From the NCBI RefSeq assembly GCF_000425465.1, contig NZ_AUDM01000014.1, positions 43,162-107,161 on the forward strand: a DNA stretch of 64,000 bases, written 5' to 3'. The translations under genes and the position numbers were made by a program. The DNA comes from Flavobacterium filum DSM 17961 (GTDB taxonomy: Bacteria > Bacteroidota > Bacteroidia > Flavobacteriales > Flavobacteriaceae). The first letter of the stretch is position 1, and every line of letters starts with the position of its first letter. Shown here in pieces: positions 53,044 to 62,810 of the stretch. The notes beneath the pieces are model-generated. The model made no database searches, was not told the DNA's origin, and saw only the letters and a program-made list of their open reading frames with translations.

Positions 53044-55659
53044 TTACTTTACTAATTCACTTTGGTTTCTAAATACCAATTCGTTATCAAAACTATCAAG
53101 TAAAATAATGCTGTCGGTTTTAACAGTTCCGCTTAAAATTTCCTTAGATAATTTGTTTAAAACTTCACGTTGAATCACTCTTTTTACCGGTCTGGCTCCA
53201 AATTGTGGATCATAACCTTTCTTGGCTAAATAATCAATGGCTTCCGGAGTAGCATCCATCGTGATGTTTTGCTGAGCCAACATTTTAGTAACACTTTTTA
53301 ACTGCAAGCCCACAATTTCTCTAATGTTTGCATTGGATAAAGGTGTGAACATGACGATTTCATCAATTCGATTGATAAACTCCGGACGAACAGTTTGTTT
53401 TAATAATCCCAACACTTCTACTTTTGCAGCTTCGGTTGCGGCTTCTACCGAAGCCTCGGTACCACCGGATAAATTTTCAAATTTTTCCTGAATAATGTGG
53501 CTTCCCATGTTGGAAGTCATAATGATAATGGTGTTTTTGAAATCGGCTACTCGACCTTTATTGTCTGTTAATCTTCCTTCATCTAATACTTGCAATAAAA
53601 TATTGAACGTGTCGGGATGAGCTTTTTCAATTTCGTCCAACAAAACCACTGAATACGGTTTGCGTCGAACAGCTTCGGTCAACTGACCGCCTTCATCATA
53701 TCCCACATATCCGGGAGGAGCACCAACCAATCGGCTTACGGCATGACGTTCTTGGTATTCGCTCATATCAATTCGGGTCATGGCATTTTCGTCATCAAAT
53801 AAATATTCGGCTAAGGCTTTCGCTAATTCGGTTTTACCAACACCGGTTGTTCCTAAGAAAAGAAAGGTTCCAATTGGTTTTTTCATGTCTTGTAATCCGG
53901 CACGGCTTCTTCGAACAGCATCACTAATCGCTTCGATAGCTTCTTCTTGACCTACAACACGATGGTGCAATTCGTCTTCTAATTTTAGTAACTTTTCGCG
54001 TTCACCTTGTAGCATTTTTGTCACGGGAACACCGGTCCATTTTGCAACCACTTCGGCTATGTCTTCTCGGGTTACTTCTTCTTTAATCAAGGAAGTTCCC
54101 GACTGATTTTCTTGTAATTGCATTTGCAATTTATCCAAACGCTCTTGAGCTTCTTTAATTTTTCCGTAACGGATTTCGGCAACTTTTCCATAATCGCCAT
54201 CACGCTCGGCACGTTCGGCATCCAATTTAAAGTTTTCAATTTCAATTTTCACGTTTTGGATGTTATCTACCACTTCTTTTTCAGATTTCCATTTGGCAAA
54301 AATCTCGTTGCGTTCTTCTTTTAAGTTGGCTAATTCCAGACCTAAAATTTTCAGTTTAGCTTCGTCATTTTCGCGTTTAATGGCTTCGATTTCGATTTCT
54401 AATTGCATAATTTTTCGATCCAAAACATCCAATTCTTCGGGTTTGGAATTGATTTCCATTCGCAATTTAGAAGCGGCTTCGTCCATTAAATCGATGGCTT
54501 TGTCCGGCAAGAATCGATTGGAAATATAGCGTTGTGATAATTCAACAGCTGCAATAATCGCTTCGTCTTTGATTCGCACTTTATGATGCGTTTCATACTT
54601 TTCTTTGATTCCACGCAAAATCGAAATGGCACTTTCGGTATCCGGTTCATCCACCATAATTTTCTGAAAACGTCTTTCCAAAGCTTTGTCTTTTTCAAAA
54701 TATTTCTGGTATTCGTCTAAAGTCGTTGCACCAATCGCACGCAATTCGCCACGAGCCAAAGCCGGTTTTAGAATATTGGCAGCATCCATCGCACCTTCGC
54801 CACCTCCGGCACCCACTAAAGTGTGAATTTCGTCAATAAAAAGTACAATATCACCTTCCGAACTAATTACTTCTTTTACAACCGATTTCAAACGTTCTTC
54901 AAATTCACCTTTGTATTTAGCTCCGGCAATCAAAGCTCCCATGTCTAATGAGAAAACGATTTTTTCTTTTAGATTTTCGGGAACATCTCCAGCTACAATT
55001 CGATGTGCCAAACCTTCGGCAATGGCGGTTTTACCAACTCCGGGTTCACCCACCAACATCGGATTATTTTTAGTTCTGCGTGAAAGAATTTGCAACACTC
55101 TTCGGATTTCTTCATCACGACCAATGACGGGATCGAGTTTGCCGTTTTTGGCTAGTTCGTTGAGGTTTTTGGCGTATTTATTCAAGGAATTATACGTTTC
55201 TTCAGCTGAAGCCGAAGTAACTCGTTCGCCTTTTCGTAATTCAGAAATGGCGGCTTCCAATCCTTTTTCGGTTACACCTTGGTCTTTTAAAATTTGTGCA
55301 ACTTTACTTTTGGATTTAAAAATGGCCAATATCAAATGTTCGATAGAAACATATTCGTCGTTCATTTTTTTGGTAAGGATAGAAGCTTCGTTTAGCATTG
55401 TTCCTGCTTCACGAGAAAGCATCAACTCGCCTCCGGAAACTTTTGGAAAACTTTGAATTGTGCTATCCAAAATCTGTGAAAATAAGTTCACATTCACGTT
55501 CATTTTTTTCAAAATAAATGGAGCAACGTTTTCATCCACTTCCAAAATTCCTTTGAAAATGTGTTCGTTTTCCAGTTGTTGCTGACCAAAACCTTGTGCA
55601 ATTTGCTGAGCTTGTTGCAAAGCTTCTTGCGATTTAATGGTTAAATTTTTTAAATTCAT
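53044..55659 (-). CDS. clpB: ATP-dependent disaggregase ClpB
   Basis: ClpB is the hexameric AAA+ machine that, with DnaK, pulls apart protein aggregates. The 871-residue protein has two N-terminal Clp repeats (about 1-145), a first AAA+ domain with Walker A GEPGVGKT and [15 protein letters not shown], the long coiled-coil middle region (about 410-530), and a second AAA+ domain with [20 protein letters not shown] and [13 protein letters not shown]. No ClpP-binding loop is needed or seen. The upstream region has a sigma-54-like element instead of a TAnnTTTG box and is shared with divergent ytxJ. Confidence 0.99.
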   Translation of the reverse strand: MNLKNLTIKSQEALQQAQQIAQGFGQQQLENEHIFKGILEVDENVAPFILKKMNVNVNLFSQILDSTIQSFPKVSGGELMLSREAGTMLNEASILTKKMNDEYVSIEHLILAIFKSKSKVAQILKDQGVTEKGLEAAISELRKGERVTSASAEETYNSLNKYAKNLNELAKNGKLDPVIGRDEEIRRVLQILSRRTKNNPMLVGEPGVGKTAIAEGLAHRIVAGDVPENLKEKIVFSLDMGALIAGAKYKGEFEERLKSVVKEVISSEGDIVLFIDEIHTLVGAGGGEGAMDAANILKPALARGELRAIGATTLDEYQKYFEKDKALERRFQKIMVDEPDTESAISILRGIKEKYETHHKVRIKDEAIIAAVELSQRYISNRFLPDKAIDLMDEAASKLRMEINSKPEELDVLDRKIMQLEIEIEAIKRENDEAKLKILGLELANLKEERNEIFAKWKSEKEVVDNIQNVKIEIENFKLDAERAERDGDYGKVAEIRYGKIKEAQERLDKLQMQLQENQSGTSLIKEEVTREDIAEVVAKWTGVPVTKMLQGEREKLLKLEDELHHRVVGQEEAIEAISDAVRRSRAGLQDMKKPIGTFLFLGTTGVGKTELAKALAEYLFDDENAMTRIDMSEYQERHAVSRLVGAPPGYVGYDEGGQLTEAVRRKPYSVVLLDEIEKAHPDTFNILLQVLDEGRLTDNKGRVADFKNTIIIMTSNMGSHIIQEKFENLSGGTEASVEAATEAAKVEVLGLLKQTVRPEFINRIDEIVMFTPLSNANIREIVGLQLKSVTKMLAQQNITMDATPEAIDYLAKKGYDPQFGARPVKRVIQREVLNKLSKEILSGTVKTDSIILLDSFDNELVFRNQSELVK

Positions 55660-55719
55660 AGTACTATATTTTTATCAGATGATTTCTAAATTGATTTTCA
55701 ATATCTTTGTTGTCCTAAT

Positions 55720-55736
55720 GTCAATATGTATTCCAA
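55720..55736 (-). promoter_or_regulatory. Putative sigma-54-like (-24/-12) promoter of clpB
   Basis: On the minus strand TTGGAATACATATTGAC aligns without gaps to the dnaK element TTGGCATAATACTTGTC. It lies 60 bp before the clpB ATG; the dnaK element lies 58 bp before its ATG. Confidence 0.5.
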
Positions 55737-55748
55737 TTCAAAAAAGAA

Positions 55749-55821
55749 GACAAAATGACTGATTGCCACACAAAATCGAGACTAAAACAAGTCAAAATGT
55801 CCTAAAATAAGACAAAATGAG
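55749..55821. promoter_or_regulatory. Three GWCAAAATGWC-type boxes between clpB and ytxJ
   Basis: GACAAAATGAC (55749-55759), GTCAAAATGTC (55791-55801) and GACAAAATGAG (55811-55821) share one pattern. The middle box is identical to one upstream of dnaK at 13502-13512. The third overlaps the ytxJ start codon. Confidence 0.5.
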
Positions 55822-56203
55822 TTTTTTTACCAATTTATTCGGAAGTTCAGAAAATGAAAAACCATCCAAAGTAGGATGGAGGATGCTCACCGATTTAGGT
55901 CAGCTCAACGAACTTATCGAGTTATCGCATCAACAAACGGTTTTGATTTTTAAACACAGCACCCGATGCAGCATCAGTAGGTTTGTATTGAAAAATTTTG
56001 AAAACGAATATGATTTTTCAGAAGAAGAATTACAATCGTATTTTCTAGACTTATTAGAATACAGAAACATTTCCAACGAAATCGCAAATCGATTTGAAGT
56101 GATGCATCAATCGCCACAAATCCTTTTAATTAAAGACGGAAAATGTGTTTATCATGAATCACATGATGGAATAAATGTAGAGAGTTTGAAGCGTTTTGTT
56201 TAA
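55817..56203 (+). CDS. ytxJ: YtxJ-type bacillithiol-system redox protein
   Basis: The 128-residue protein has a thioredoxin-like fold with a single active-site cysteine, C51, in IFKHSTRCSISRFVL, the hallmark of YtxJ (TRCxIS). YtxJ is thought to reduce bacillithiol mixed disulfides (bacilliredoxin-like). The cis-Pro region is HQSPQILLIKDGKCVYHES. It is transcribed away from clpB and its ATG overlaps one of the GWCAAAATG boxes. It converges on the lipoprotein gene with a 3-bp gap. Confidence 0.92.
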   Translation: MSFFTNLFGSSENEKPSKVGWRMLTDLGQLNELIELSHQQTVLIFKHSTRCSISRFVLKNFENEYDFSEEELQSYFLDLLEYRNISNEIANRFEVMHQSPQILLIKDGKCVYHESHDGINVESLKRFV

Positions 56204-56206
56204 GAA

Positions 56207-57388
56207 TTACCTTCTAATCCTATTCCTACTAATAATATCCTTCAACTTCATTTTCAAATCCTCACCGGTATCAAAAACCATTTGTTCATTGCTTGGAAAC
56301 GGAACGCCTCTTTTGCCAAAATAAGTGATATATTGTTCGTCAAAAGCTCGACGATCACCTCTGAAAGTAGCATAAATGTGTTCAAAAATGAACTCACTTG
56401 CAAGGGGAAATGAGTTAATCAATTGATTGTTGTTAAAATCAATGTAATCCACTTTCGCAGTAACTTGACAAGCTTTAAATTGTGTAAATTCATAAGCTGT
56501 TCCTTTCACAGTAATAAATCGATCTACTTTTATAGGATTCCCTAAACTATCACGTACAATATTGCCATTAGCATCCACCAAGTTTTTTACACCGTCTTTA
56601 ATTTGTTTTTCTTGAATAACTTGTTTTTCTCTGATTTGTTCCGGTGAAATATTGATTGCTCTAAAGTTTAATATAATACCAAAATCATACGTAATACCTT
56701 GTTGTCTATTACTATGATAAACCGTCCATTTATCGTTTAAACCGTATGTGCTAAAATCCAATAAGTCATTTTGCAAGCGGTTAGGAATCATGATATTGGT
56801 TTCGTTTTTTGTATAAACGTGTACAAAATCAGTACCTTTAAAACGGGCTTCTTCTATCAAATTGTTTACATCTTTAAATCCGGGATTAATTTGATTCAAA
56901 TACACTAAATCATCCACAATCTTTCTGGCTTGTAATTTATTGGCCGTCTTTAAATTGTTTTTGGAAAGGGTATACAAATAATTAGATAAAGCATTTTTGC
57001 TGTTTGAAATTTCAGTTGTATAATTATCCATCGGAAAAATGGCATCTCTACCTTCCTTTAAAAGTTTTAATGGCAACAATGGTCGAATCAATTCTTGTCT
57101 GTTGTGAAGCGAAAGATAGGTATTGTATATTTTTTCTAAATTAGCTGGATTATTTTCTTTTGACCACGCTTCTACATTTCGTAAATCTCGCTCTTTAGCT
57201 TTAGCAAATGCCTCTTCTAAAACATACACATAATCTTGTTTCCCTTTTGCATTTTTATTGTTTCGCAAACTACTGGTCGCCGATGCAATTGCCCTGTCAT
57301 AATCACCTGAATTGAGCATTTTCATCGTGCTTTTTACACCACAAGAAAAACTAAAAAATAACAATAAAAGAAATGTAATTTTTTTCAT
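56207..57388 (-). CDS. Hypothetical lipoprotein with TPR-like N-terminal part
   Basis: The 393-residue protein has a lipoprotein signal (LLFFSFSCGVKS, acylated Cys) and then NSGDYDRAIASATSSLRNNKN, which reads as one TPR-like repeat, a helical region and a C-terminal beta-rich half (FRAINISPEQIREKQVIQE, FTQFKACQVTAKVDYIDF). It is conserved in style with Flavobacterium lipoproteins but I cannot name a family. It is probably on the inner face of the outer membrane. A TATATTTG -7 box lies at 57405-57412 on the minus strand. Confidence 0.78.
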   Translation of the reverse strand: MKKITFLLLLFFSFSCGVKSTMKMLNSGDYDRAIASATSSLRNNKNAKGKQDYVYVLEEAFAKAKERDLRNVEAWSKENNPANLEKIYNTYLSLHNRQELIRPLLPLKLLKEGRDAIFPMDNYTTEISNSKNALSNYLYTLSKNNLKTANKLQARKIVDDLVYLNQINPGFKDVNNLIEEARFKGTDFVHVYTKNETNIMIPNRLQNDLLDFSTYGLNDKWTVYHSNRQQGITYDFGIILNFRAINISPEQIREKQVIQEKQIKDGVKNLVDANGNIVRDSLGNPIKVDRFITVKGTAYEFTQFKACQVTAKVDYIDFNNNQLINSFPLASEFIFEHIYATFRGDRRAFDEQYITYFGKRGVPFPSNEQMVFDTGEDLKMKLKDIISRNRIRR

Positions 57389-57404
57389 GAGATTTAATTT
57401 CTTA

Positions 57405-57412
57405 CAAATATA
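57405..57412 (-). promoter_or_regulatory. -7 element for the lipoprotein gene
   Basis: TATATTTG on the minus strand lies 16 bp before the ATG at 57388, predicting a leader of about 10 nt. Confidence 0.5.
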
Positions 57413-57426
57413 ATTTTTTTGAAGCT

Positions 57427-57564
57427 AATCCGGCTTTTCGTTCCAAGCTTTTTTGTCTTGTTGTTTTTTTCTAAGCCAAAAAAGGAGTTTCCTGCGGTCA
57501 CTCTTTTTTAGCAAGAAAAAATACAACAATCCTGCAAAAGGCTTCCCACTTCAATCCGGGCTAA
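57427..57564 (+). repeat. Dispersed ~139-nt intergenic repeat, copy C
   Basis: This copy starts ATCCGGCTTTTCGTTCCAAG and ends GCTTCCCACTTCAATCCGGG. The centre has AAAAAAGGAGT-TTCCTGCGGTC-ACTCTTTTTT, and TTGTTGTTTTTTTCT pairs with AAGAAAAAATACAACAA to extend the stem. It lies upstream of the lipoprotein gene. Confidence 0.8.
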
Positions 57565-57590
57565 AATGTGCCTTTATTAGAAGTAAAAAC

Positions 57591-57642
57591 AGAAAAAAGA
57601 GAATAGAAAAAAGAGAATAGAAAAAAGTGAATAGAAAAAAGA
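57591..57642. repeat. Minisatellite of GAATAGAAAAAAGA units (3.7 copies)
   Basis: Three full 14-bp units (57601-57614, 57615-57628 with one change, 57629-57642) follow a partial unit. The same motif family occurs at 38981-39032. Confidence 0.9.
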
Positions 57643-57652
57643 AATTAGATTT

Positions 57653-57679
57653 AAAAAAAACTCCGGTCATTAACCGGAG
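57653..57679 (-). terminator. Terminator of fumarylacetoacetase
   Basis: CTCCGGT and ACCGGAG pair around a 5-nt loop; on the minus strand eight Ts follow. Confidence 0.9.
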
Positions 57680-57686
57680 CAAAATT

Positions 57687-58970
57687 TTACTGTCTTACAA
57701 ACGTTGGAAGTAGTCTACTGGTTACTTCACCAAAACCAATTCTGACTTGGCTATTTTGACAATATCCTTTCATCGTTACGGTATCATTGTCTTCTATGAA
57801 TTTTCGTTCGGTTCCGTTGGATAATTTGATTGGATTTTTTCCACCCCAAGTTAATTCCAACATTGAACCAAAACTTTCCGGTGTTGGACCGGAAATGGTA
57901 CCGGATCCCATCATATCACCAGAATTTACTTTACAACCGTTAGAAGTATGATGAGCCAATTGTTGAGCCATTGACCAATACATGTGTTTAAAATTAGAAG
58001 AACTTATTAAATTAGGTTCGCTATTATTCGGTGTTAAATAAACTTCTAGATTAATATCGTAGGCGTGTTTTCCTTTTTGTTGTAAATAAGGAAGTGGAGC
58101 AGGTTCTTGTTTTGGTCCTTTTGTTCTAAATGGCTCTAATGCATCCATCGTTACAATCCAAGGTGAAATAGAAGAAGCAAAATTCTTTGCTAAAAAAGGA
58201 CCAAGCGGAACATATTCCCATTTTTGCATGTCTCGAGCACTCCAGTCATTCAATAATACCATTCCAAAAATATAATCTTCTGCTTCTGCAACCGGAATAT
58301 TTTCTCCCATAATATTGGCATCAGTGGTAATAAATGCCGTTTCTAATTCAAAATCTACCAAACGTGATGGTCCAAAAACGGGTTGTGTTTCTCCAGCCGG
58401 TAAGGTTTGACCCATTGGTCGGTGAACCGGAATACCGGAAGGAATTATCGTTGAACTTCTTCCATGATATCCTACAGGAATATGTAACCAATTTGGCAAC
58501 AAAGCATTTTCAGGGTCACGAAACATTTTTCCAACATTGGTAGCATGTTCCTTACTGGAATAAAAATCGGTGTAATCACCAATTAATACCGGCAATTGCA
58601 TTTCAACTTCATTGATGTTAAAAATAATGATATCTCGGTGTTCTTTGTTATCTCTAAGCTTAGGGTTTTCAATATCAAATAAATCTCCAATTCTGTTTCG
58701 AACCAATCGCCATGTTTTTTTACCATCAGAAATAAAATCATTTAGGGTATCTTGCATGAACATATCATCGGTTAGTTCAATTCCTTCAAAATAATTTAAT
58801 TGTTGCATGGCACCTAAATCAATAGCATAATCTCCAATTCTTGTACCAATTGTAATAATGTCATCTTTGGTTAAAAAAACACCAAATGGAATATTTTGAA
58901 TAGGAAAATCACTGTCTTTAGGCACGTTAAGCCAAGATTTTCGATTAGGATTATTTGCAGTTATGGGCAT
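57687..58970 (-). CDS. fahA: Fumarylacetoacetase
   Basis: This enzyme splits fumarylacetoacetate to fumarate and acetoacetate, the last step of tyrosine/homogentisate breakdown. The 427-residue protein matches FAH: an N-terminal SH3-like domain (FPIQNIPFGVFLTKDD), then the FAH domain with YTDFYSSKEHATNVG (catalytic His region), PVGYHGRSSTIIPSG, metal-binding DFELETAFIT, LLNDWSARDMQKWEYVPLG and SGDMMGSGTISGPT. Other genes of the pathway are not adjacent. It has a good -33/-7 promoter. Confidence 0.96.
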   Translation of the reverse strand: MPITANNPNRKSWLNVPKDSDFPIQNIPFGVFLTKDDIITIGTRIGDYAIDLGAMQQLNYFEGIELTDDMFMQDTLNDFISDGKKTWRLVRNRIGDLFDIENPKLRDNKEHRDIIIFNINEVEMQLPVLIGDYTDFYSSKEHATNVGKMFRDPENALLPNWLHIPVGYHGRSSTIIPSGIPVHRPMGQTLPAGETQPVFGPSRLVDFELETAFITTDANIMGENIPVAEAEDYIFGMVLLNDWSARDMQKWEYVPLGPFLAKNFASSISPWIVTMDALEPFRTKGPKQEPAPLPYLQQKGKHAYDINLEVYLTPNNSEPNLISSSNFKHMYWSMAQQLAHHTSNGCKVNSGDMMGSGTISGPTPESFGSMLELTWGGKNPIKLSNGTERKFIEDNDTVTMKGYCQNSQVRIGFGEVTSRLLPTFVRQ

Positions 58971-59005
58971 TTTTGTTTATTTTTTTGTGTTGAAAAATTA
59001 TCAAT

Positions 59006-59036
59006 CAAATATATAGTTTACTATTAATTTAACAAA
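59006..59036 (-). promoter_or_regulatory. Promoter of fumarylacetoacetase (-33 TTTG / -7 TATATTTG)
   Basis: On the minus strand TTTG (59033-59036) and TATATTTG (59006-59013) are 19 bp apart, the best promoter match in the window, with a leader of about 30 nt. Confidence 0.7.
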
Positions 59037-59045
59037 CATAATTCG

Positions 59046-59053
59046 TATTTTTG
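59046..59053 (+). promoter_or_regulatory. -7 element for glyA
   Basis: TATTTTTG lies 27 bp before the glyA ATG at 59080 and is back to back with the divergent fumarylacetoacetase promoter. Confidence 0.5.
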
Positions 59054-59079
59054 AGCTCAATTTAACGAAATATTATCAA

Positions 59080-60354
59080 ATGCAACGCGACGAACAAATT
59101 TTTGAACTCATCTTAGATGAACAAGACAGACAAATTCATGGATTAGAACTTATTGCTTCTGAGAACTTTGTAAGTGATCAAGTTTTAGAAGCTGCGGGTT
59201 CTGTATTGACCAATAAATATGCAGAGGGATATCCCGGAAAACGCTATTACGGTGGTTGTGAAGTAGTAGATCAAATTGAACAAATTGCTATTGATCGAGC
59301 AAAAGCTTTATTTGGAGCTGAATATGCAAATGTGCAACCACATTCAGGTTCTCAAGCGAATACAGCTGTATTTTTTGCTTGTTTGAAACCAGGTGATAAA
59401 ATTCTAGGTTTTGATCTATCTCATGGTGGACATTTGACGCATGGTTCTCCGGTGAATTTTTCAGGTAGATTATATCAACCTGTTTTTTATGGAGTTGAGA
59501 AAGAAACAGGAAGATTGAATTATGATAAAATTCAGGAAATAGCAATACAAGAGCAACCTAAAATGATTATCGCAGGGGCATCTGCTTATTCTCGAGACAT
59601 GGATTTTAAACGTTTTAGAGAAATAGCGGATAGTGTGGGAGCTATTTTGTTAGCTGACATTTCCCATCCTGCGGGACTAATTGCCAAAGGATTATTGAAT
59701 GATCCGGTACCACATTGTCATATCATCACTACTACAACACATAAAACATTACGCGGACCTCGTGGTGGAATGATTTTAATGGGAAAAGATTTTGAAAATC
59801 CCTTCGGAATCAAAACACCAAAAGGAGAAATCAGAATGATGTCATCATTATTAGACGCAGCAGTGTTCCCTGGGAATCAAGGAGGTCCTTTAGAGCATAT
59901 CATTGCAGCAAAAGCAGTTGCTTTCGGTGAAGCTTTGTCTGATGAATTTTTTAGATATGCTCTTCAAGTTCAAAAAAATGCAAAAGCGATGGCAGAAGCA
60001 TTTGTGAAAAGAGGTTATGATATTATTTCCGGCGGAACGGATAATCACATGATGTTGATTGATTTACGCAACAAAAATATTACCGGTAAAGAAGCTGAAA
60101 ATGCTTTAGTTAAGGCTGAAATTACAGTGAATAAAAATATGGTTCCATTTGATGATAAATCACCTTTTGTTACATCGGGAATTCGTGTTGGAACTCCTGC
60201 AATTACAACTAGAGGTTTGGTTGAAAAAGACATGGAAACAGTAGTTGACTTTATTGATAGAGTAATTCAAAACCACACTAATGAAGAAATCATTGAAGAA
60301 GTGGCTGATCAAGTAAATGAATTTATGGGCGAAAGAGCCATTTTTGTCTATTAA
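59080..60354 (+). CDS. glyA: Serine hydroxymethyltransferase
   Basis: GlyA interconverts serine and glycine with tetrahydrofolate and PLP, the main source of one-carbon units. The 424-residue protein has [65 protein letters not shown] and the PLP-lysine in [16 protein letters not shown]. It is full length. One-carbon supply links it in general to panB, which uses methylene-THF, but the two genes are far apart. Confidence 0.98.
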   Translation: MQRDEQIFELILDEQDRQIHGLELIASENFVSDQVLEAAGSVLTNKYAEGYPGKRYYGGCEVVDQIEQIAIDRAKALFGAEYANVQPHSGSQANTAVFFACLKPGDKILGFDLSHGGHLTHGSPVNFSGRLYQPVFYGVEKETGRLNYDKIQEIAIQEQPKMIIAGASAYSRDMDFKRFREIADSVGAILLADISHPAGLIAKGLLNDPVPHCHIITTTTHKTLRGPRGGMILMGKDFENPFGIKTPKGEIRMMSSLLDAAVFPGNQGGPLEHIIAAKAVAFGEALSDEFFRYALQVQKNAKAMAEAFVKRGYDIISGGTDNHMMLIDLRNKNITGKEAENALVKAEITVNKNMVPFDDKSPFVTSGIRVGTPAITTRGLVEKDMETVVDFIDRVIQNHTNEEIIEEVADQVNEFMGERAIFVY

Positions 60355-60381
60355 AAAATTGTTAATAACAATCTTAATAAC

Positions 60382-60413
60382 AACCTTCAGAAGTGTTTAT
60401 CTTCTGGAGGTTT
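60382..60413 (+). terminator. Terminator of glyA
   Basis: AACCTTCAGAAG pairs with CTTCTGGAGGTT (one G-U pair) around a 7-nt loop and a T-run follows. Confidence 0.9.
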
Positions 60414-60470
60414 TTTTGTATTTTTAATGATTAAAAAGTAAGTTTTTATTTACCGATTACAAATTCAATT

Positions 60471-62795
60471 ATGAAGAAAAACTACTGGCTGTTTCTTGGT
60501 GTGTTCCAATTGTTTAGTTGGACCGCTTTAGCACAAGAAAATGCTGTAAAACATACTGTTAAGAAAGATGAAACAGTAATTTCTATTGCTCAAAAATATA
60601 AAGTTACACCTAATGATCTTTACAAAAACAACCCTGATTTAGTTAATGGAATTGTAGAAAATAGTGTTTTAATTATTCCACAGACCAAGGTAGTTGTGAA
60701 TAAGCCAGAACAAATTTCTAATTCAATTAATAAGGAAAACGAAGTAATATCACACCGCGTTCAACAAGGTGAAACCAAATTTGGACTTTCAAAAAGATAT
60801 GGTGTTAGTATTGAAGAATTAGAAAGGCAAAACCCACATATTGTGAGAATGCTTCAAGAAGGTCATCTTCTAATAATTAAAGGAGGGAGAGATAGCAGGC
60901 CCAAAGCAATTCAAACTGAAAATTCAAATGTTAGTTTTGATTATATTTCTTATGAAGTTCAGCCGGGAGAAACATTATATGGTTTGTCAAAAAGATATGG
61001 AACAACAGTAAATACGCTTATTGATGTTAATAATTTGCAGAGTATTTTAAGAAGTGGTCAAATTTTAAAAATTCCAACAAAACAAAAAACAAAGACAACT
61101 GAAATTTCTCATAGTAATGTTCATATTGTTTTAGCCGGAGAAACCAAATATGGATTATCAAAACGATATGGAGTAACCATTGAAGAGTTAGAGCGTTTGA
61201 ATCCACATATTGTTCGAATGTTGCAAACTGGTCATGAAGTTGTTTTACCTTTCACCAAAAATCAAGAAATTGCTTCTAAAGAAATAAAACAAGAGGTTAT
61301 AACTAAGAAAGATGAGATTACTCCTAAACAAGTTATTTCAACAGCAAAAGATGAGCCAAAAGAAGAAGTAGTAGCTGCTCAGTCAAAAAAAGAAGTACCA
61401 GAAAATAGTGAAGTAAAACCTACGCCAAAATCAGAACTTATTGTTGAAGAAACAAATGCTTCAAACATAACTGATTGGGTAGATTATGAAATTCAACCTA
61501 AACAAACATTATTTGGACTTTCAAAAATAGCGGGAGTTAGTCAGGAGAAAATGTTGGAAATTAATCCGATTTTGAATGAAGGTGTAAAAGCTGGAACGAT
61601 TATTAAATTACCATCAAATGCAATTTCAGCTATTCCTGTAGTAGCAAAAACTGAAATGAATGAAAGTAAACCAGCTTCAATTGAAAAAAGTACCGCTTTA
61701 GAAAAAACCATCGAGGTTAAAGGGTTGGTGAGTTCATTAAATAAAATTGAGAAGAAAGAAATTGCTCTGCTTGTTCCATTTTCAAAAGAAAGTTACGAGA
61801 CATATTTGAAATCACCAAGTCAAACTATTTCATACAAAGAAGAAATGGAATTTTATTTAGGAGCAAGTATAGCCATTGATTCCTTAAAAAAACTTGGAGT
61901 TTCTTTAGACGAAAAGTTAGTGACTTTAGGAATTGACAAGGAAGCAAGAATTGATTTTTCAAATTTGAAAAAATTAAATCTTCAGCAAAGTAATGCATTG
62001 TTTTATTTTTCAAATCAAAAAAATACCGAGAAGTTGAGTGATTTTGCTCTCAAAAGCAATATTCCATTAATTGTAAATCAAATTGAAGAAGGTAATACTA
62101 AAGTTGGGTCAACTTATGTGGGTATTCCATCTCAAAATGATTTAGCTATCATGATTTTAAATTATATAGCTGCTAAAAATGGAAATCTAATTGTTGTAAG
62201 TGACGAAATAAGTTCGTTGAATCATGATTTTATAGAAAGTCATTTTCCCAAAGCCAGATTTGTCAAGTCTTCCTCAAAAGGTGTTCTTGAGGAGGAAGTA
62301 ATCAACAAAGAGCTAATAATGAACAGAATTAATTTTGTTTTGCTAAATACTGATAAATCAGGTTTGATTCTCAATACAACAACCGCTTTATTGAAAGATA
62401 TGCAACAGTATCAAATTCAATTAGCATTGTTAAAACCTAAAGAATTGGTACTCAATGAAAGTTTGTCGGAAATGCGATTTAAAGCGTTGAAAATGATTTA
62501 TCCTTCTTATTCCAAAAGAAAAAATCAAGTTGCTTTAAAAGTATTTGAAAATAAATGTAAACAAAACTATGGTATTGCTCCTTCGCCTATAATTATTCAA
62601 GGATTTGATCTTACGTTTGATGCTTTGATTCGACTTTATCAAAATAAAAGTTTAGAAACGTTGGCAAAAGACGAAGTAACAAATCAGTTAAATTATACAT
62701 TTCAATATTATAAAAATCAATATGGAGGATATTTTAATAAAGGAGCTTATATCCTTCAATATGATATTGATTCAGATAAAAAAATTGTAAACTAA
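60471..62795 (+). CDS. LysM-repeat protein with C-terminal PBP1-like domain
   Basis: The 774-residue exported protein (signal ending TALAQ) has five LysM peptidoglycan-binding modules: about 26-70, 93-138 (GETKFGLSKRYGVSIEELE), 161-206 (GETLYGLSKRYGTTVNTL), 218-262 (GETKYGLSKRYGVTIEELE) and 342-388 (KQTLFGLSKIAGVSQEKM). Modules 2 and 4 are nearly identical, suggesting internal duplication. A Lys/Glu-rich linker precedes residues about 430-774, which look like a type 1 periplasmic-binding fold (IALLVPFSKES, GASIAIDSLKKLG). Homologues are annotated as PBP1 and LysM proteins. It is likely to hold a periplasmic function at the cell wall. The adhesin-like gene starts 16 bp after its stop. Confidence 0.88.
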   Translation: MKKNYWLFLGVFQLFSWTALAQENAVKHTVKKDETVISIAQKYKVTPNDLYKNNPDLVNGIVENSVLIIPQTKVVVNKPEQISNSINKENEVISHRVQQGETKFGLSKRYGVSIEELERQNPHIVRMLQEGHLLIIKGGRDSRPKAIQTENSNVSFDYISYEVQPGETLYGLSKRYGTTVNTLIDVNNLQSILRSGQILKIPTKQKTKTTEISHSNVHIVLAGETKYGLSKRYGVTIEELERLNPHIVRMLQTGHEVVLPFTKNQEIASKEIKQEVITKKDEITPKQVISTAKDEPKEEVVAAQSKKEVPENSEVKPTPKSELIVEETNASNITDWVDYEIQPKQTLFGLSKIAGVSQEKMLEINPILNEGVKAGTIIKLPSNAISAIPVVAKTEMNESKPASIEKSTALEKTIEVKGLVSSLNKIEKKEIALLVPFSKESYETYLKSPSQTISYKEEMEFYLGASIAIDSLKKLGVSLDEKLVTLGIDKEARIDFSNLKKLNLQQSNALFYFSNQKNTEKLSDFALKSNIPLIVNQIEEGNTKVGSTYVGIPSQNDLAIMILNYIAAKNGNLIVVSDEISSLNHDFIESHFPKARFVKSSSKGVLEEEVINKELIMNRINFVLLNTDKSGLILNTTTALLKDMQQYQIQLALLKPKELVLNESLSEMRFKALKMIYPSYSKRKNQVALKVFENKCKQNYGIAPSPIIIQGFDLTFDALIRLYQNKSLETLAKDEVTNQLNYTFQYYKNQYGGYFNKGAYILQYDIDSDKKIVN

Positions 62796-62810
62796 AAGTT
62801 TAGACAATAT

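Noticed and set aside
54911..55456. 181-residue plus-strand ORF inside clpB
   Set aside because: It is the complement of a strongly conserved ClpB region and has no promoter or domain pattern of its own.
57591..57642. Possible CRISPR array
   Set aside because: The units are 14 bp, adjacent, without spacers; this is a minisatellite. No cas genes are present.
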